This document shows positions 26,479 through 36,428 of a stretch of DNA of 64,000 nucleotides, one piece after another. Where the stretch lies: positions 1-64,000 of the forward strand of contig NZ_QAAD01000010.1 in assembly GCF_003046625.1 (NCBI RefSeq), read 5' to 3'. The stretch comes from Mangrovibacterium marinum (GTDB lineage Bacteria > Bacteroidota > Bacteroidia > Bacteroidales > Prolixibacteraceae). Positions within the stretch are counted from its first letter, which is position 1. The number at the start of each line of letters is the position of its first letter. Under the pieces are notes generated by a model, which saw only the letters and a list, made by a program, of their open reading frames with translations, had not been told where the DNA came from and did not search any database. The translations under genes were made by a program, and so were the position numbers.

Positions 26479-27987
26479 TTATACTTCTTCTTCATTTTTC
26501 TTTTTGGCGATGGTAATCTCCATCAGCGGGTTGTTTTCGTCCAAAACAGCTTTTACGGCTTTTTTCATACCAACTTGTTGAATCAGGAATAAATAGTGGC
26601 TTACCGTTAAGGTCAGGTTCGGGATTTGGTTTAGATCCTGTTTCCACACTTTTTCCAGTTTCAGTACTTTTTCAACCAATTGGTAAATCGAGGCCGGACG
26701 TCCGTCGCAGGCACCCCAGGCTTCTGCATAGAAGTCAAGGATCCATTGGTCGTCTTGCAACGTATACGTGTTTCCTTCAACTTCACCTTTAAAATACGAA
26801 ATCATGGCGGCCAAAGAGAATACTAATTTTTGAGGCAGCATACCATGTTTTTCAGCAAAGCCCAAGAGCGAGGGGAGGTTGCGGGTTTCCCATTTCGACA
26901 TGGCATTTAGGGCGATACTTTGCCATAGGTGACGGATATAGGGGTTGGAGAAACGCTCCAGAATTTTGTCGGCAAATTTGGTCAATTCTTGTTTTGTTCC
27001 GTCCAGAACCGGGAGTACTTCTTCGTAAACCATTTCTTTCATGAAGTTACCGACTTCAAGGCTTTCGTAAGCTTCGCGCACGGTTTCAATTCCGTAAAGG
27101 TACGAAACAGCATAGCTACCGGTATGGCAGCCGTTGAGTACGGCAACTTTTTGCTCGCGGAAACGGGTCATGTCTTTTACGAATTTTACTTCCAAGCCGG
27201 CTTTGTCGGCAGGGAATTCTTTGGCAACCCATTCGGGGCCTTCAATGACCCACAGGTGGAAATATTCGCCTACCACAACCAGGTTATCTTCGTAACCCAG
27301 TTCCGCCTGAATTTGTTTGATATCGTCTTTGGGGAATCCCGGAACGATGCGGTCAACCAGTGTGTTACAGAACGCACAGGCCGTGTTTACCCAGTTGATG
27401 AAGTCAGCACCAAGCTTCCAGTTTTCAGCGTGTTTCAGTACGTATTTTTTTAAAATGTCGCCGTTGCGGTCAATCAACTCGCAGGTAAAGAAGATAAGTC
27501 CTTTATCGTTAGCCCCGTCGAAAGCCTTGAAACGTTCGTACAGCAGTGCGGTTACTTTCCCTGGAAACGAATTTTGCGGCTGCATATCAAGCTTGTCGTT
27601 TTCGTCCCAGCTAATTCCGGCTTCGGTGGTGTTTGAAACCACAAAGCGCAATTCCGGATTGAGGATGGCTGCCTTGTAAGCCGCAAATTCGGTATAAGGG
27701 TTGATGCCTTTATTAATACAATCGATGAACTCGAATTCTTTAACCGGCTTGCCATCTTTGATTCCTTTGAGGTAGACATGGTATAAGCTATCTTGCTTGT
27801 TCAGCAGGTCAACCATACCCATTGGAAGTGGTTGTACAACATCGATTCCGGCATTGAAATCAATCTCATTGTTCATTTTTTGAACGATCCAATCGACAAA
27901 TGCCCGTAAAAAGTTACCTTCTCCGAATTGTAAGATTCGACTCGGATATTGCTTGGCAGTTTCAACGTTTTTTCTATTCAGCTCCAT
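26479..27987 (-). CDS. uxaB: Tagaturonate reductase (altronate oxidoreductase)
   Basis: This 502-residue NAD-dependent enzyme of the polyol/mannitol dehydrogenase family reduces D-tagaturonate to D-altronate. The Rossmann start reads RILQFGEGNFLRAFVDWIV. The conserved core includes VSNTTEAGI, VVGEYFHLWVIEGP and the active-site KVAVLNGCHTGSYAVSYLYG. It is the first gene of the uxaB-uxaA operon. A palindrome 60-77 bp upstream is a likely operator. No uronate isomerase (uxaC) lies beside it here, so that step must be encoded elsewhere. Confidence 0.95.
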   Translation of the reverse strand: MELNRKNVETAKQYPSRILQFGEGNFLRAFVDWIVQKMNNEIDFNAGIDVVQPLPMGMVDLLNKQDSLYHVYLKGIKDGKPVKEFEFIDCINKGINPYTEFAAYKAAILNPELRFVVSNTTEAGISWDENDKLDMQPQNSFPGKVTALLYERFKAFDGANDKGLIFFTCELIDRNGDILKKYVLKHAENWKLGADFINWVNTACAFCNTLVDRIVPGFPKDDIKQIQAELGYEDNLVVVGEYFHLWVIEGPEWVAKEFPADKAGLEVKFVKDMTRFREQKVAVLNGCHTGSYAVSYLYGIETVREAYESLEVGNFMKEMVYEEVLPVLDGTKQELTKFADKILERFSNPYIRHLWQSIALNAMSKWETRNLPSLLGFAEKHGMLPQKLVFSLAAMISYFKGEVEGNTYTLQDDQWILDFYAEAWGACDGRPASIYQLVEKVLKLEKVWKQDLNQIPNLTLTVSHYLFLIQQVGMKKAVKAVLDENNPLMEITIAKKKNEEEV

Positions 27988-28046
27988 AATTTTTGGTTTA
28001 TTGTTTTTTGCTACCGTTTTCGTACACGGAAAATGTTTTTAAAAAA

Positions 28047-28064
28047 ATCGTGTGCGAACACGAT
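28047..28064. promoter_or_regulatory. Palindromic operator candidate upstream of uxaB
   Basis: A perfect inverted repeat, ATCGTGT-GCGA-ACACGAT, lies 60-77 bp before uxaB. A related half, CGTACACG, sits at 28021-28028. This fits a LacI- or GntR-type regulator of hexuronate genes; none is encoded in the window near here. The rest of the 347-bp gap (27988-28334) holds nothing else I can identify. Confidence 0.6.
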
Positions 28065-28334
28065 CTTGGATGCGAATTTAGAAAAAATATTTATTTCTCG
28101 TTCATTTTTTGAATGTTAAAAATCTCAAATAGCTGGAAATCAATAATTAATATTCTATTCTAAGTCGAATTGTTGGGGGGCTTCGGGCTGGTTTAATGTG
28201 CTAAAAGTAAAACGGTTATAAGAATGTGCTTTTGCGGCGCTTTGCCAAATCGAAGTCCATTTAGAATTGCTATAAATTAGCCGGAGCTGCATTCAATTTC
28301 AATTAACTTTACACGACATTTTACCGCTTACTTT

Positions 28335-28892
28335 ATGCCTAAGAATATTATTGTGATTTCAGGAGGACCGGGATTTGGTAAAACCAGCTTAATAAACGCG
28401 TTAGCGAACCTGGGACTGACAACCGGAGCCGAGGTAGCACGGGAAATTATAACAGACCAGCTTCGGACTGCTGGTGCTATTTTACCATGGGTAGATGTTG
28501 TTGCTTTTCAGGAAGCTGTATTGGAAAGGCGCGTTGCATTCTGGGAGTCTGTTGGAAGCGAAGAACTGGCTTTTTGTGATCGGGCAATTCCGGACCAGTT
28601 GGCTTTTGCACGTTTTCGGGGCTTTCAGCCGTCAAAACAGTTAAGGGAAAAGGCTGAAGCATATCGGTACTATCCGGAGGTGTTGATTTGTCGGCCGTGG
28701 CAAGCAATATACTCACGGGATGAGATACGAAAAGAAAGTTTTTCGGAGGCCTGTCGCTTGCATGATTTGGTTTGTGAGCAGTATCTAGAGCTTGGCTACA
28801 AACTACATGAGCTGCCGGCAGTATCGGTGGAGGACAGACTGGCTTATATTATGGATCGTTTCGCGCTGTTGGTGAAAAAATCAGGCAGATGA
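28335..28892 (+). CDS. Small AAA-type ATPase (AAA_28-like)
   Basis: This 185-residue protein is a P-loop NTPase with Walker A SGGPGFGKTSLI at residues 9-20 and an acidic FCDRAIPDQLAF segment that resembles the lid or Walker B region of AAA_28 and NadR-kinase-like proteins. Arginines in RPWQAIYSRDEIRKES may serve in phosphate binding. It probably phosphorylates or senses a small molecule, but the substrate is unknown. It lacks DNA-binding or membrane regions and stands alone, converging on transketolase with a strong terminator between. Confidence 0.8.
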   Translation: MPKNIIVISGGPGFGKTSLINALANLGLTTGAEVAREIITDQLRTAGAILPWVDVVAFQEAVLERRVAFWESVGSEELAFCDRAIPDQLAFARFRGFQPSKQLREKAEAYRYYPEVLICRPWQAIYSRDEIRKESFSEACRLHDLVCEQYLELGYKLHELPAVSVEDRLAYIMDRFALLVKKSGR

Positions 28893-28936
28893 CGCTTAAC
28901 GTATTGCAAATTCAGATTAAATAACGAAACGTAAAA

Positions 28937-28963
28937 GAAAAGGCCGGAAATTCCGGCCTTTTC
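28937..28963. terminator. Bidirectional terminator
   Basis: A 13-bp GC-rich stem (GAAAAGGCCGGAA and its complement) with a single-base apex lies between the convergent AAA ATPase and transketolase genes, flanked by A and T runs. Confidence 0.88.
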
Positions 28964-28986
28964 AAATTCGTATGTTTGGGGAGCTA

Positions 28987-31020
28987 TTAGGCAAAAACCA
29001 ATAATTCCTTAACTTGCTTGTAAACGTTTTGTGCGTTGAATCCTAATTTTTCATCCAACACTTTGTAAGGGGCTGAATAGCCAAATGAATCCAGTCCGAA
29101 CACTTTTCCGTCGGCGCCAACCAGACCTTCCAGGTTAACAGGCAAGCCGGCAGTCATACCGAATTTCTTAACCCCGGCAGGAAGAATTGCTGCCTGGTAT
29201 TCGGCACTTTGTGAGCGGAATAACCCTTCAGACGGAACCGAAACGATGCGGCATTTTACGCCATCTTTTTCCAGCAGTTCGGCACCGGCAACCAGTGTAC
29301 TCACTTCGGAACCACTAGCTAGCAGGATGACATCAGGCGTGCCTTCGCAGTCGGTAACGATGTAAGCTCCTTTTTCGGCCTGCAGTGCTTCGCTGTAGCG
29401 ATCGGCTTTGGCCGGCAGGTTGGTAATATTTTGACGCGACAAAATCAAGGCTGTTGGTGTTGATGTATTTTCCAACGCCAGTTTCCATGAAGCTGTTGTT
29501 TCGTCTCCGTCAGCGGGACGTAATACCAACATGGAGTTTTGTCCGTGGTGATTTTTCATCTTTTCCATCAGGCGGATTTGCGCTTCTTGCTCAACCGGCT
29601 GGTGAGTAGGGCCGTCTTCGCCCACACGGAATGCATCGTGAGTCCATACATATTTTACCGGCAATTGCATTAATGCGGCCAAACGAACGGCGGGCTTCAT
29701 ATAGTCAGAGAATACGAAGAATGTACCGCAAACCGGGATCACACCGCCGTGTAATGCCATACCGTTCATGATGGAGGCCATGGTTAACTCGGCAACACCT
29801 GCTTGCAGGAATGAACCCGAAAAATCGCCTTTTTTGAAAGCGGTTGTTTTCTTCAGGAAACCGTCAGTCTTGTCTGAGTTTGACAAGTCGGCAGACGAAA
29901 CAATGAGGTTTTCAACTTCGCCGGCGAAAGCAGCCAATACGGCAGATGACGCAGCACGCGTTGCAGAATCTGCTTTTTGTGTAATCTTGCTGAAGTCAAA
30001 TTCAGGTGTTTCTTTTGAGAAGAATTTCTCCAGTTTGGCAGCTAATTCGGGATTTGCTTTGGCCCATTCGGCCTGCTCTGCTTTCTTGGCAGCCGCTGCT
30101 TTTGTTAATTCTGCTTTACGGGCATCGAACAATGCCTGAACATCGTCGAAAATAACGAATGGGTTTTTGGGGTCGCCACCCAGGTTTTCGATTGTTTTAT
30201 CGAATGAAGCACCGGCTTCGCCCAGAGGCATACCGTGTGTTGCACATTTGCGTTCGTAGCTTGCTCCTTCGGCCGTAACAGCTCCTTTACCCATGATGGT
30301 TTTACCAATAATCAGGGTTGGTTTTTCGGTTTCGGCGTGTGCAACATGTAAGGCTCCACGGATCGCTTCAATATCATTTCCTTCGATGGTTAACACGTTC
30401 CATCCCCAGGCTTCATATTTTTTTGCTGTGTCTTCGATTGTAACTTCGCTTGTTTCGGTCGACAGCTGGATATCGTTCGAATCATAGAACATGATCAGGT
30501 TGTTCAATCCCAATGTTCCGGCAATACGTCCTGCTCCTTGCGAGATTTCCTCCTGAACACCACCATCCGAGATGAATGCGTAGGTTTTGTGAGCCATCCA
30601 TTCGCCAAAGCGGGCAACCAGGAAACGTTCGGCAATAGCAGCACCAACAGCCATTGTGTGTCCTTGTCCCAGAGGGCCGGATGTGTTTTCAACACCGCGG
30701 GCGAAGTCTACTTCAGGGTGTCCCGGTGTTACACTTTCCCATTGACGGAAGTTGGCCAGATCGTCCATCTTATAGTTTCCGGCCATGGCCAGAATGGAAT
30801 ACAACATGGGGGACATGTGTCCCGGATCCAGGAAGAACCGGTCGCGGTTTGCCCAGTTCATGTCGCTGGGGTCGTAGTTTAGGAATTCAGAATACAATAC
30901 ACTTACAAAATCAGCACCGCCCATGGCACCTCCCGGGTGGCCGGATTTTGCTTTTTCAACCATTGCTGCCGCCAGAATACGGACATTGTCAGCAGCTTTT
31001 TCAATTAACTTGTTACTCAT
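28987..31020 (-). CDS. tkt: Transketolase
   Basis: This 677-residue thiamine-diphosphate enzyme moves two-carbon ketol units in the non-oxidative pentose phosphate pathway. The N-terminal domain has AKSGHPGGAMGGAD, LDPGHMSPMLYSILAMAG and GHPEVDFARGVENTSGPLGQGH. The ThDP motif is SDGGVQEE with a metal-binding D and N (YDSNDIQL). The pyrimidine domain has YVWTHDAFRVGEDGPTHQPVEQ and LRPADGDET. The length is normal. An in-frame Met 9 bp upstream is possible, but MSNKL fits. A -7 element lies about 60 bp upstream. It is monocistronic. Confidence 0.96.
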   Translation of the reverse strand: MSNKLIEKAADNVRILAAAMVEKAKSGHPGGAMGGADFVSVLYSEFLNYDPSDMNWANRDRFFLDPGHMSPMLYSILAMAGNYKMDDLANFRQWESVTPGHPEVDFARGVENTSGPLGQGHTMAVGAAIAERFLVARFGEWMAHKTYAFISDGGVQEEISQGAGRIAGTLGLNNLIMFYDSNDIQLSTETSEVTIEDTAKKYEAWGWNVLTIEGNDIEAIRGALHVAHAETEKPTLIIGKTIMGKGAVTAEGASYERKCATHGMPLGEAGASFDKTIENLGGDPKNPFVIFDDVQALFDARKAELTKAAAAKKAEQAEWAKANPELAAKLEKFFSKETPEFDFSKITQKADSATRAASSAVLAAFAGEVENLIVSSADLSNSDKTDGFLKKTTAFKKGDFSGSFLQAGVAELTMASIMNGMALHGGVIPVCGTFFVFSDYMKPAVRLAALMQLPVKYVWTHDAFRVGEDGPTHQPVEQEAQIRLMEKMKNHHGQNSMLVLRPADGDETTASWKLALENTSTPTALILSRQNITNLPAKADRYSEALQAEKGAYIVTDCEGTPDVILLASGSEVSTLVAGAELLEKDGVKCRIVSVPSEGLFRSQSAEYQAAILPAGVKKFGMTAGLPVNLEGLVGADGKVFGLDSFGYSAPYKVLDEKLGFNAQNVYKQVKELLVFA

Positions 31021-31078
31021 GATTTTCATTAAATTTTTGTCAGATTTTGACTATAGTCTTATGATTTTCGACCTTATG

Positions 31079-31086
31079 CAAATTTA
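31079..31086 (-). promoter_or_regulatory. Putative -7 element for tkt
   Basis: The minus strand reads TAAATTTG, a TAnnTTTG match, giving a leader of about 52 nt. The -33 region is not convincing. Confidence 0.45.
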
Positions 31087-31112
31087 AAATAAATCCGCGA
31101 TAAAGAAACCGC

Positions 31113-31165
31113 AAAAAAAAGATACCGGCACTTTTTGCACGATTGCTTAAAGTTGCCGGTATCTT
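31113..31165 (-). terminator. Terminator of serA
   Basis: The 12-bp arms AAGATACCGGCA and TGCCGGTATCTT enclose 23 nt. On the minus strand eight T follow. It lies 25 bp after the serA stop. Confidence 0.8.
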
Positions 31166-31189
31166 CAGAAATTTATTGTCATCGGAACA

Positions 31190-32359
31190 TTAGGGCAGTA
31201 CGCGAACCATAATGACCCCTTCAATGCTTTTTAGCTTTTCAGCGACATCGGCCGAAGGTGCAGCGCCGTCAATATCGATAATGTTATAGGCAATGTCGGC
31301 TCTGTTTTTATTCAGCATATTGGCAATGTTGAGTCCTTCAGCGGCCAGCAGGCTCGAGATTTGGCTCACCATGTTGGGAACATTTTTATTGGCCACAATC
31401 AGGCGAGGTCCGCCATGACGTTCCATTTCTGCTTCCGGGAAGTTTACCGAGTTAACGATGTTACCATTTTCAAGGTAATCGCGAACCTGATTAACAGCCA
31501 TGATGGCACAGTTTTGTTCCGATTCTTCAGTTGATGCTCCCAAGTGAGGGATAGCAATCACATTTTTCATTTTCAAAACTTCTTCATCCGGGAAGTCTGT
31601 TACATAGCAAGCTACTTTACCCGATTCCAAAGCCTGGTTCATGTCGGCATTGTTGATCAGACCACCGCGCGCAAAGTTCAGGATGCGTACGCCGTCTTTC
31701 ATCATTTTCAGCTTGTCTTTGTTAATGTAGCCTTTGGTTTCCGCCGTTTGCGGAATGTTGATGGTTACATAGTCTGCATCCGACAGCAAAACTTCAATGC
31801 CTTCGGCACGTTTGATGTTACGGCTCAGTTTCCAAGCTTGCTTTACTGAAATATAAGGGTCGTAACCAATTACTTCCATGCCTAAAGCTTGTGCTGCATT
31901 GGCAATTAACACACCAATTGCACCCAAGCCGATAACCGCTAACTTTTTGCCACGGATCTCATTACCGCCGTAGTTTTTCTTCCCGGCTTCAACCAGTGCA
32001 GGAACTTCGTCACCTTTACCAATGAGGGTTTTAGCCCATTCGATTGATTGTGCAATTCCACGCGACGACAATAACATACCGGCAATAACCAGTTCTTTTA
32101 CGGCATGGGCGTTTGCTCCCGGCGTGTTGAATACGACGATACCCTGGTCGGTACATTTTTCGAGTGGAATGTTGTTAACACCGGCACCGGCACGGGCAAT
32201 TGCTTTCAGACTCGAAGGAAGCTCCATATCGTGCATCTTCTGGCTGCGAACAACAATGCCATCAGGGGTTGCAAACTCACTGGCAATTTCGTATTGATCC
32301 AGTGGGAAATTTTTTAACCCGATCGGGTCAATTTTATTTAAGGTTTGAATCTTAAACAT
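31190..32359 (-). CDS. serA: D-3-phosphoglycerate dehydrogenase
   Basis: This 389-residue NAD enzyme oxidises 3-phosphoglycerate in the first step of serine synthesis. The catalytic core has VVRSQKMHD, AIARAGAGVNNIPL, the NAD fold GLGAIGVLIANAAQALGMEVIGYDP, the catalytic Arg in LNFARGGLINN and the His in IPHLGASTEESE. The C-terminal ACT domain (last 70 residues, VPNMVSQISSLLAAEGLNIANML) would bind serine for feedback. The frame is open to 32413, but MFKIQTLNKID fits the family. No serC lies next to it, unlike many Bacteroides. Confidence 0.95.
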   Translation of the reverse strand: MFKIQTLNKIDPIGLKNFPLDQYEIASEFATPDGIVVRSQKMHDMELPSSLKAIARAGAGVNNIPLEKCTDQGIVVFNTPGANAHAVKELVIAGMLLSSRGIAQSIEWAKTLIGKGDEVPALVEAGKKNYGGNEIRGKKLAVIGLGAIGVLIANAAQALGMEVIGYDPYISVKQAWKLSRNIKRAEGIEVLLSDADYVTINIPQTAETKGYINKDKLKMMKDGVRILNFARGGLINNADMNQALESGKVACYVTDFPDEEVLKMKNVIAIPHLGASTEESEQNCAIMAVNQVRDYLENGNIVNSVNFPEAEMERHGGPRLIVANKNVPNMVSQISSLLAAEGLNIANMLNKNRADIAYNIIDIDGAAPSADVAEKLKSIEGVIMVRVLP

Positions 32360-32648
32360 GAGTTTATAAATTTTTGAAAAGTGCCTAAATAATGTTTTTT
32401 TAAAGTATGACAAAGATCACAATAATAATGAAGAATCGATCATTTTTACCCCATTTTTTGAGTAAATTGAAAGGATGCTAACAATTTTTTTAAATTTATA
32501 TCAGTAGGTGGCTGGACTGTTTTGGGCCGGGAACGGCAACTGAAAATCCAATGCACAGCGTCTGTTGAAGTTCGTTAAACCATTCTCCCGAAGGAGTGGA
32601 CGCAAACAGTGCACCAAAGCGCTTGTGAGATGAATGACAGCTTGCGGT

Positions 32649-33224
32649 TTACTTGCCTTTTCGGAACCGCTCCACTGATCGTACCGATGGTTGCACTCCC
32701 TTGTTGGCGAACTTGACATCTTCGATGGAGTAAAATGCATTAGGGTTGTAGGTGCGGATAATTTCAATGACCTCCGGAATATCGACTCTTTTAATAATGG
32801 TATAAATGACCGCTACTTTTTCGTTGGCATTGGCCCCGTAAGCATCGTGGTAGGTAATGCCGTAGCCTTTGGCTTTTAGCTTGGCAATCAGGTTGTCCGC
32901 ATTGGTTCGTGTGATAATCTGTAGTTGAACAATGCCAACGGCCAGCTTTTCTTCCAGAATAAGGCCGATGTAGTTACCAGCCGCAAAACCGGCTCCGTAG
33001 GCCACATACGCCACCCAGTTGTCGATGTTTTGGATAATCTTACTCATGGCCAATAGCCAGATGATAACCTCGAAGAATCCGAGTAGGGGAGCAATCTTTT
33101 TTTGTCCTTTCGACACCATGACGATCCGGAGCGTTCCTACGGTAACATCGCTTATACGCGCCAGAACAATGAGCACCGGTAGTACCAGGTACGAGAATAG
33201 CTCGCTGTGATAAAAGTCTGTCAT
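32649..33224 (-). CDS. UPF0316 (DUF2179/DUF5698) membrane protein
   Basis: This 191-residue protein has three predicted transmembrane segments in residues 8-90 (SYLVLPVLIVLARISDV, APLLGFFEVIIWLLAMS, WVAYVAYGAGFAAGNYIG). A DUF2179-type cytoplasmic domain follows (NLIAKLKAKGYGITYHDAYG, KVAVIYTIIKRVDIPEVIEII). DUF2179 also ends the YitT protein at 40255. Family members have no agreed function. The 289-bp region beyond the stop, up to serA, contains no other gene that I can support. Confidence 0.88.
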   Translation of the reverse strand: MTDFYHSELFSYLVLPVLIVLARISDVTVGTLRIVMVSKGQKKIAPLLGFFEVIIWLLAMSKIIQNIDNWVAYVAYGAGFAAGNYIGLILEEKLAVGIVQLQIITRTNADNLIAKLKAKGYGITYHDAYGANANEKVAVIYTIIKRVDIPEVIEIIRTYNPNAFYSIEDVKFANKGVQPSVRSVERFRKGK

Positions 33225-33337
33225 TGGTTAAATGCTGCGTTTTTGCGAATATACAGCAATTCTCTTCAATTAAACAAAAAGCGGATGCTATATTTGGAAG
33301 TAAAAGGCGATTTGATGTTGGTTGCTGTACTAAAGAA

Positions 33338-33371
33338 ATTGAGGGCTTCACTCTAAAGTGAAACCCTCAAT
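33338..33371 (-). terminator. Hairpin terminator of prfC
   Basis: A 15-bp stem with one mismatch (ATTGAGGG..TTCACT and its complement) sits 20 bp beyond the prfC stop. On the minus strand it is followed by TTTCTTT. Confidence 0.65.
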
Positions 33372-33391
33372 ATTGTATCGTTTTTGTCGAC

Positions 33392-34966
33392 TTAAAATTC
33401 GCTGGTGAAGTGGAATTTGATGTCTTTAAATTCGTCTTGCGCCATTTGCAGGATAAAGCCCGAGTCGGCCATAAACACGTCGCGGCCACGTTTGTCGGTT
33501 GCCATTTTTTGGTGTTTGCGTTTTTTGAATTCGGTCAGCAATTTGGGGTCGTCGCATTCAATCCAACAGGCTTTGTGCATGGGCAGCGTTTCGAAACGAC
33601 ACTTGGCGTTGTACTCGTGTTCCAAACGGTATTGGATGACCTCAAACTGAAGCTGGCCAACCGTTCCGATAATTTTACGACCATTAAACTGGCTGGTAAA
33701 TAGCTGGGCAACCCCTTCTTCCATCAGTTGGTCGATCCCTTTGTTGAGCTGTTTCGATTTCATCGGGTCGGCATTTTCAATGTAGCGGAACATCTCGGGG
33801 CTAAAGCTTGGTAAGCCTTTGAAATGAATTTCCTCGCCCGAGGTGATGGTGTCGCCAATAATGAGGTTTCCGTTGTCGGGCACCCCGATGATGTCGCCCG
33901 GGAATGCCTCGTCGATCACCTCTTTTTGCGCGGCCATGAAGGCTGTTGGGCTCGAGATGCGCATATTTTTGCCGGTACGGATGTGCTTGTATACTGCGTT
34001 GCGCTCGAAACGGCCCGAGCAAATCTTTACAAAAGCAATGCGGCTGCGGTGGTTCGGGTCGATGTTGGCGTGAATTTTAAATACAAAGCCTGTAAAACCT
34101 TCCTCGGCGGGTTTAATTTCTCGCTCCTCGGTGACGCTGGGCTTCGGACTTGGTGCAATTTCAACAAATGCATCCAGCAACTCCTGAACCCCGAAATTGT
34201 ATAAAGCCGATCCAAAGAACACGGGAGCCAGGTCGCCCGCCAAATAAGCTTCGCGGTCAAATTCCGGGTAAACGCCCTCAACCAGTTCCAGCTCTTCGCG
34301 CAACTCATCGGCATCGTTTCCGATATGTGTTTCCAGTTGCGGGTCGTTCACATCGGCGAACTTAATGGCTGGCTGAATCTCCTGCACATCGGCATCGAAG
34401 AGATTCAGGCTTTTCTTATAGATATTATACACGCCTTTAAAGTCGGCACCACTGTTGATCGGCCAGCTTAACGGACGGGTTTTTATTTTTAGCTGTTCTT
34501 CAATTTCATCGAGCAGGCTGAAGGTGTCGCGCGAGGGGCGGTCGAGTTTGTTGATGAACACCATAACCGGGGTTTTGCGCATGCGGCAAACGTTCATCAG
34601 TTTTTCGGTTTGCGGCTCAACCCCCTTGGCGGCATCAATAACAATAATTACACTGTCAACAGCTGTCAGTGTGCGGAAGGTGTCTTCCTGGAAATCCTGG
34701 TGACCAGGCGTATCGAGAATGTTGACTTTATAGTCGCGGTATTCGAAACCCATCACCGAGGTGGCAACAGAGATCCCACGCTGCCGTTCAATCTCCATAA
34801 AGTCGGAGGTGGCACCTTTCTTAATTTTATTGCTTTTCACAGCTCCGGCGACGCGGATTGCTCCCCCGAAAAGGAGTAGTTTTTCCGTTAAGGTTGTTTT
34901 ACCGGCATCGGGGTGACTGACAATTCCAAATGTTCTGCGACGGTTTATTTCTTCTTTAAAGCCCAT
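33392..34966 (-). CDS. prfC: Peptide chain release factor 3
   Basis: This 524-residue GTPase recycles RF1/RF2 from the ribosome after termination. The G domain shows the P loop [15 protein letters not shown], the switch [17 protein letters not shown], and the NKLD guanine motif. The RF3 C-terminal domains follow ([41 protein letters not shown]). The length agrees with RF3 and is shorter than EF-G. The frame is open 30 codons further, but [22 protein letters not shown] is the conserved start. The gene is single, preceded by a -7 element. Confidence 0.96.
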   Translation of the reverse strand: MGFKEEINRRRTFGIVSHPDAGKTTLTEKLLLFGGAIRVAGAVKSNKIKKGATSDFMEIERQRGISVATSVMGFEYRDYKVNILDTPGHQDFQEDTFRTLTAVDSVIIVIDAAKGVEPQTEKLMNVCRMRKTPVMVFINKLDRPSRDTFSLLDEIEEQLKIKTRPLSWPINSGADFKGVYNIYKKSLNLFDADVQEIQPAIKFADVNDPQLETHIGNDADELREELELVEGVYPEFDREAYLAGDLAPVFFGSALYNFGVQELLDAFVEIAPSPKPSVTEEREIKPAEEGFTGFVFKIHANIDPNHRSRIAFVKICSGRFERNAVYKHIRTGKNMRISSPTAFMAAQKEVIDEAFPGDIIGVPDNGNLIIGDTITSGEEIHFKGLPSFSPEMFRYIENADPMKSKQLNKGIDQLMEEGVAQLFTSQFNGRKIIGTVGQLQFEVIQYRLEHEYNAKCRFETLPMHKACWIECDDPKLLTEFKKRKHQKMATDKRGRDVFMADSGFILQMAQDEFKDIKFHFTSEF

Positions 34967-35036
34967 AAGAGATAAATATTTTTTCAAGCCCGAAAGCCCG
35001 GAAACAGCCATTGGGGCTGTCCTGATTTTCGAGCTG

Positions 35037-35044
35037 CAAAAATA
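35037..35044 (-). promoter_or_regulatory. Putative -7 element for prfC
   Basis: The minus strand reads TATTTTTG, a TAnnTTTG match, 70 bp before the prfC start. It supports the internal start at 34966, because the upstream Met at 35056 would lie outside this transcript. Confidence 0.5.
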
Positions 35045-35196
35045 GAACTTTTTCAAGAATTTAGCGCAGCTGGCTGATCGCTTTAATTGGAATGTTAGCT
35101 TCCGGTGGAACGAAATCGCGCGATTTAGGCCTAAGTGATTGTTACCTGGCTGTTATTGCTCCGCGTTGGGAGAGCCGGTATATTGCCGGTCACCGT

Positions 35197-36303
35197 TTAG
35201 TTAATCGACCGGGAAACACGTTTCCAGAACATCTTGTGGAATTTCAGCCCGTCGCGACCAATTATTTGGTGGTAAGTTTGGGGTACATCGCGTGGGGAAA
35301 ATTTATAGGCCTCGCGGTCTTCATATAAGGCCGGTACTTCCGGATGAAACTGAATGCCAAATACATTGGGGTATTTTTTATGGTGGATGGCTTCAATCAC
35401 CTTGCCGTCCATCGAGCGGGCGGTTACTTCCCAGCAGCTGTTCAAATTTTCAACGGCCTGGTGGTGGGCACTCAGCACTTTGGGTGAAACGTTACTTTTT
35501 TTCCAACGCACCTGGGTCTGGAAGAAGCTGCCGATTTCGAGTCGTAGCGGATGAAAATTAACCGGCATGAGCTGCGGATTGTTGAAAATGTCGGGCCAAT
35601 AGTTGCGGTGTATATTGTCGCGATCCAGTTGGACAATCTCCTGTGGTGTGCGGGCATCGTACAGCTCGGCGGGGATGTCTTGCACCATGGTGCCACCGGT
35701 GGCAACATTCATGGTTTGCATGCCCAGGCAAATTCCGAGGATGAAGTATTTGGGATTGCGCTCCAGAAAAGGCGTGTAGTTGGGGTTTTTATTACTTCCC
35801 AGCAGTTGAAAAACAAAGGATAACTCCATCAGATGGCGCTGCGGGTCGGTTACTTCCGACAGCGTTTTCTCCTCGCCGTAAACTTCCGGTTGAATGTCTG
35901 GTCCTCCAAACAAGATCAATCCCCGGGATTGGCTAAACATGATGTCGAAATTGTTGGTAAAGTCGTTTGGTTCAAAAATATTATCCTTGTTTAGCGTTCC
36001 GGTAAGGCGCTGTAAATGAAACTTTTCGAGGTTGTTATCTCGGATGAATCGGATTGTTTGCGAGTAGTCATAGCTCTCGGCATAAAAATAAATTCCAACA
36101 AATTCCGTTTCCCCTACATAAAGTATGCGGTTATCAATGAGGTAGCGAATGCGTTCAATATTTTCAACAGTGGGGTGTGTGAGCAAGATATATGATTTTG
36201 CAGGATCGTAATCCGTGTTGAAAAAGTTCTGGGCAAAAACCGGGCTTGAAACGAAAAGGCTAAAGATCAATAAGAATTGGAGTAAGATTCTTTTGATTCT
36301 CAT
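35197..36303 (-). CDS. Exported class I glutamine amidotransferase-like protein (peptidase C26 type)
   Basis: This 368-residue protein begins with a clear signal peptide (residues 1-25, ending VFA). The rest is a class I GATase fold like gamma-glutamyl-GABA hydrolase (PuuD). It has LILFGGPDIQPEVYGE, the nucleophile Cys in ILGICLGMQTMNVATGG, AHHQAVENL, and the catalytic His/Glu in VFGIQFHPEVPALY. All triad residues are visible, so it should be active. PuuD-type enzymes are normally cytosolic; export to the periplasm implies another gamma-glutamyl or peptide substrate. The gene is divergent from 36429 and has no operon partner. Confidence 0.85.
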   Translation of the reverse strand: MRIKRILLQFLLIFSLFVSSPVFAQNFFNTDYDPAKSYILLTHPTVENIERIRYLIDNRILYVGETEFVGIYFYAESYDYSQTIRFIRDNNLEKFHLQRLTGTLNKDNIFEPNDFTNNFDIMFSQSRGLILFGGPDIQPEVYGEEKTLSEVTDPQRHLMELSFVFQLLGSNKNPNYTPFLERNPKYFILGICLGMQTMNVATGGTMVQDIPAELYDARTPQEIVQLDRDNIHRNYWPDIFNNPQLMPVNFHPLRLEIGSFFQTQVRWKKSNVSPKVLSAHHQAVENLNSCWEVTARSMDGKVIEAIHHKKYPNVFGIQFHPEVPALYEDREAYKFSPRDVPQTYHQIIGRDGLKFHKMFWKRVSRSIN

Positions 36304-36428
36304 GGTGGATATGCTTTTTAAAATTTGTCGATGAAAATAAACTTTTTCGTGGAGAACTAAAAAATCTCGTACTGTATATTTTTATTCTTATTTTTAACAG
36401 AACAAAAACGAATCAAAATTCACATAAG

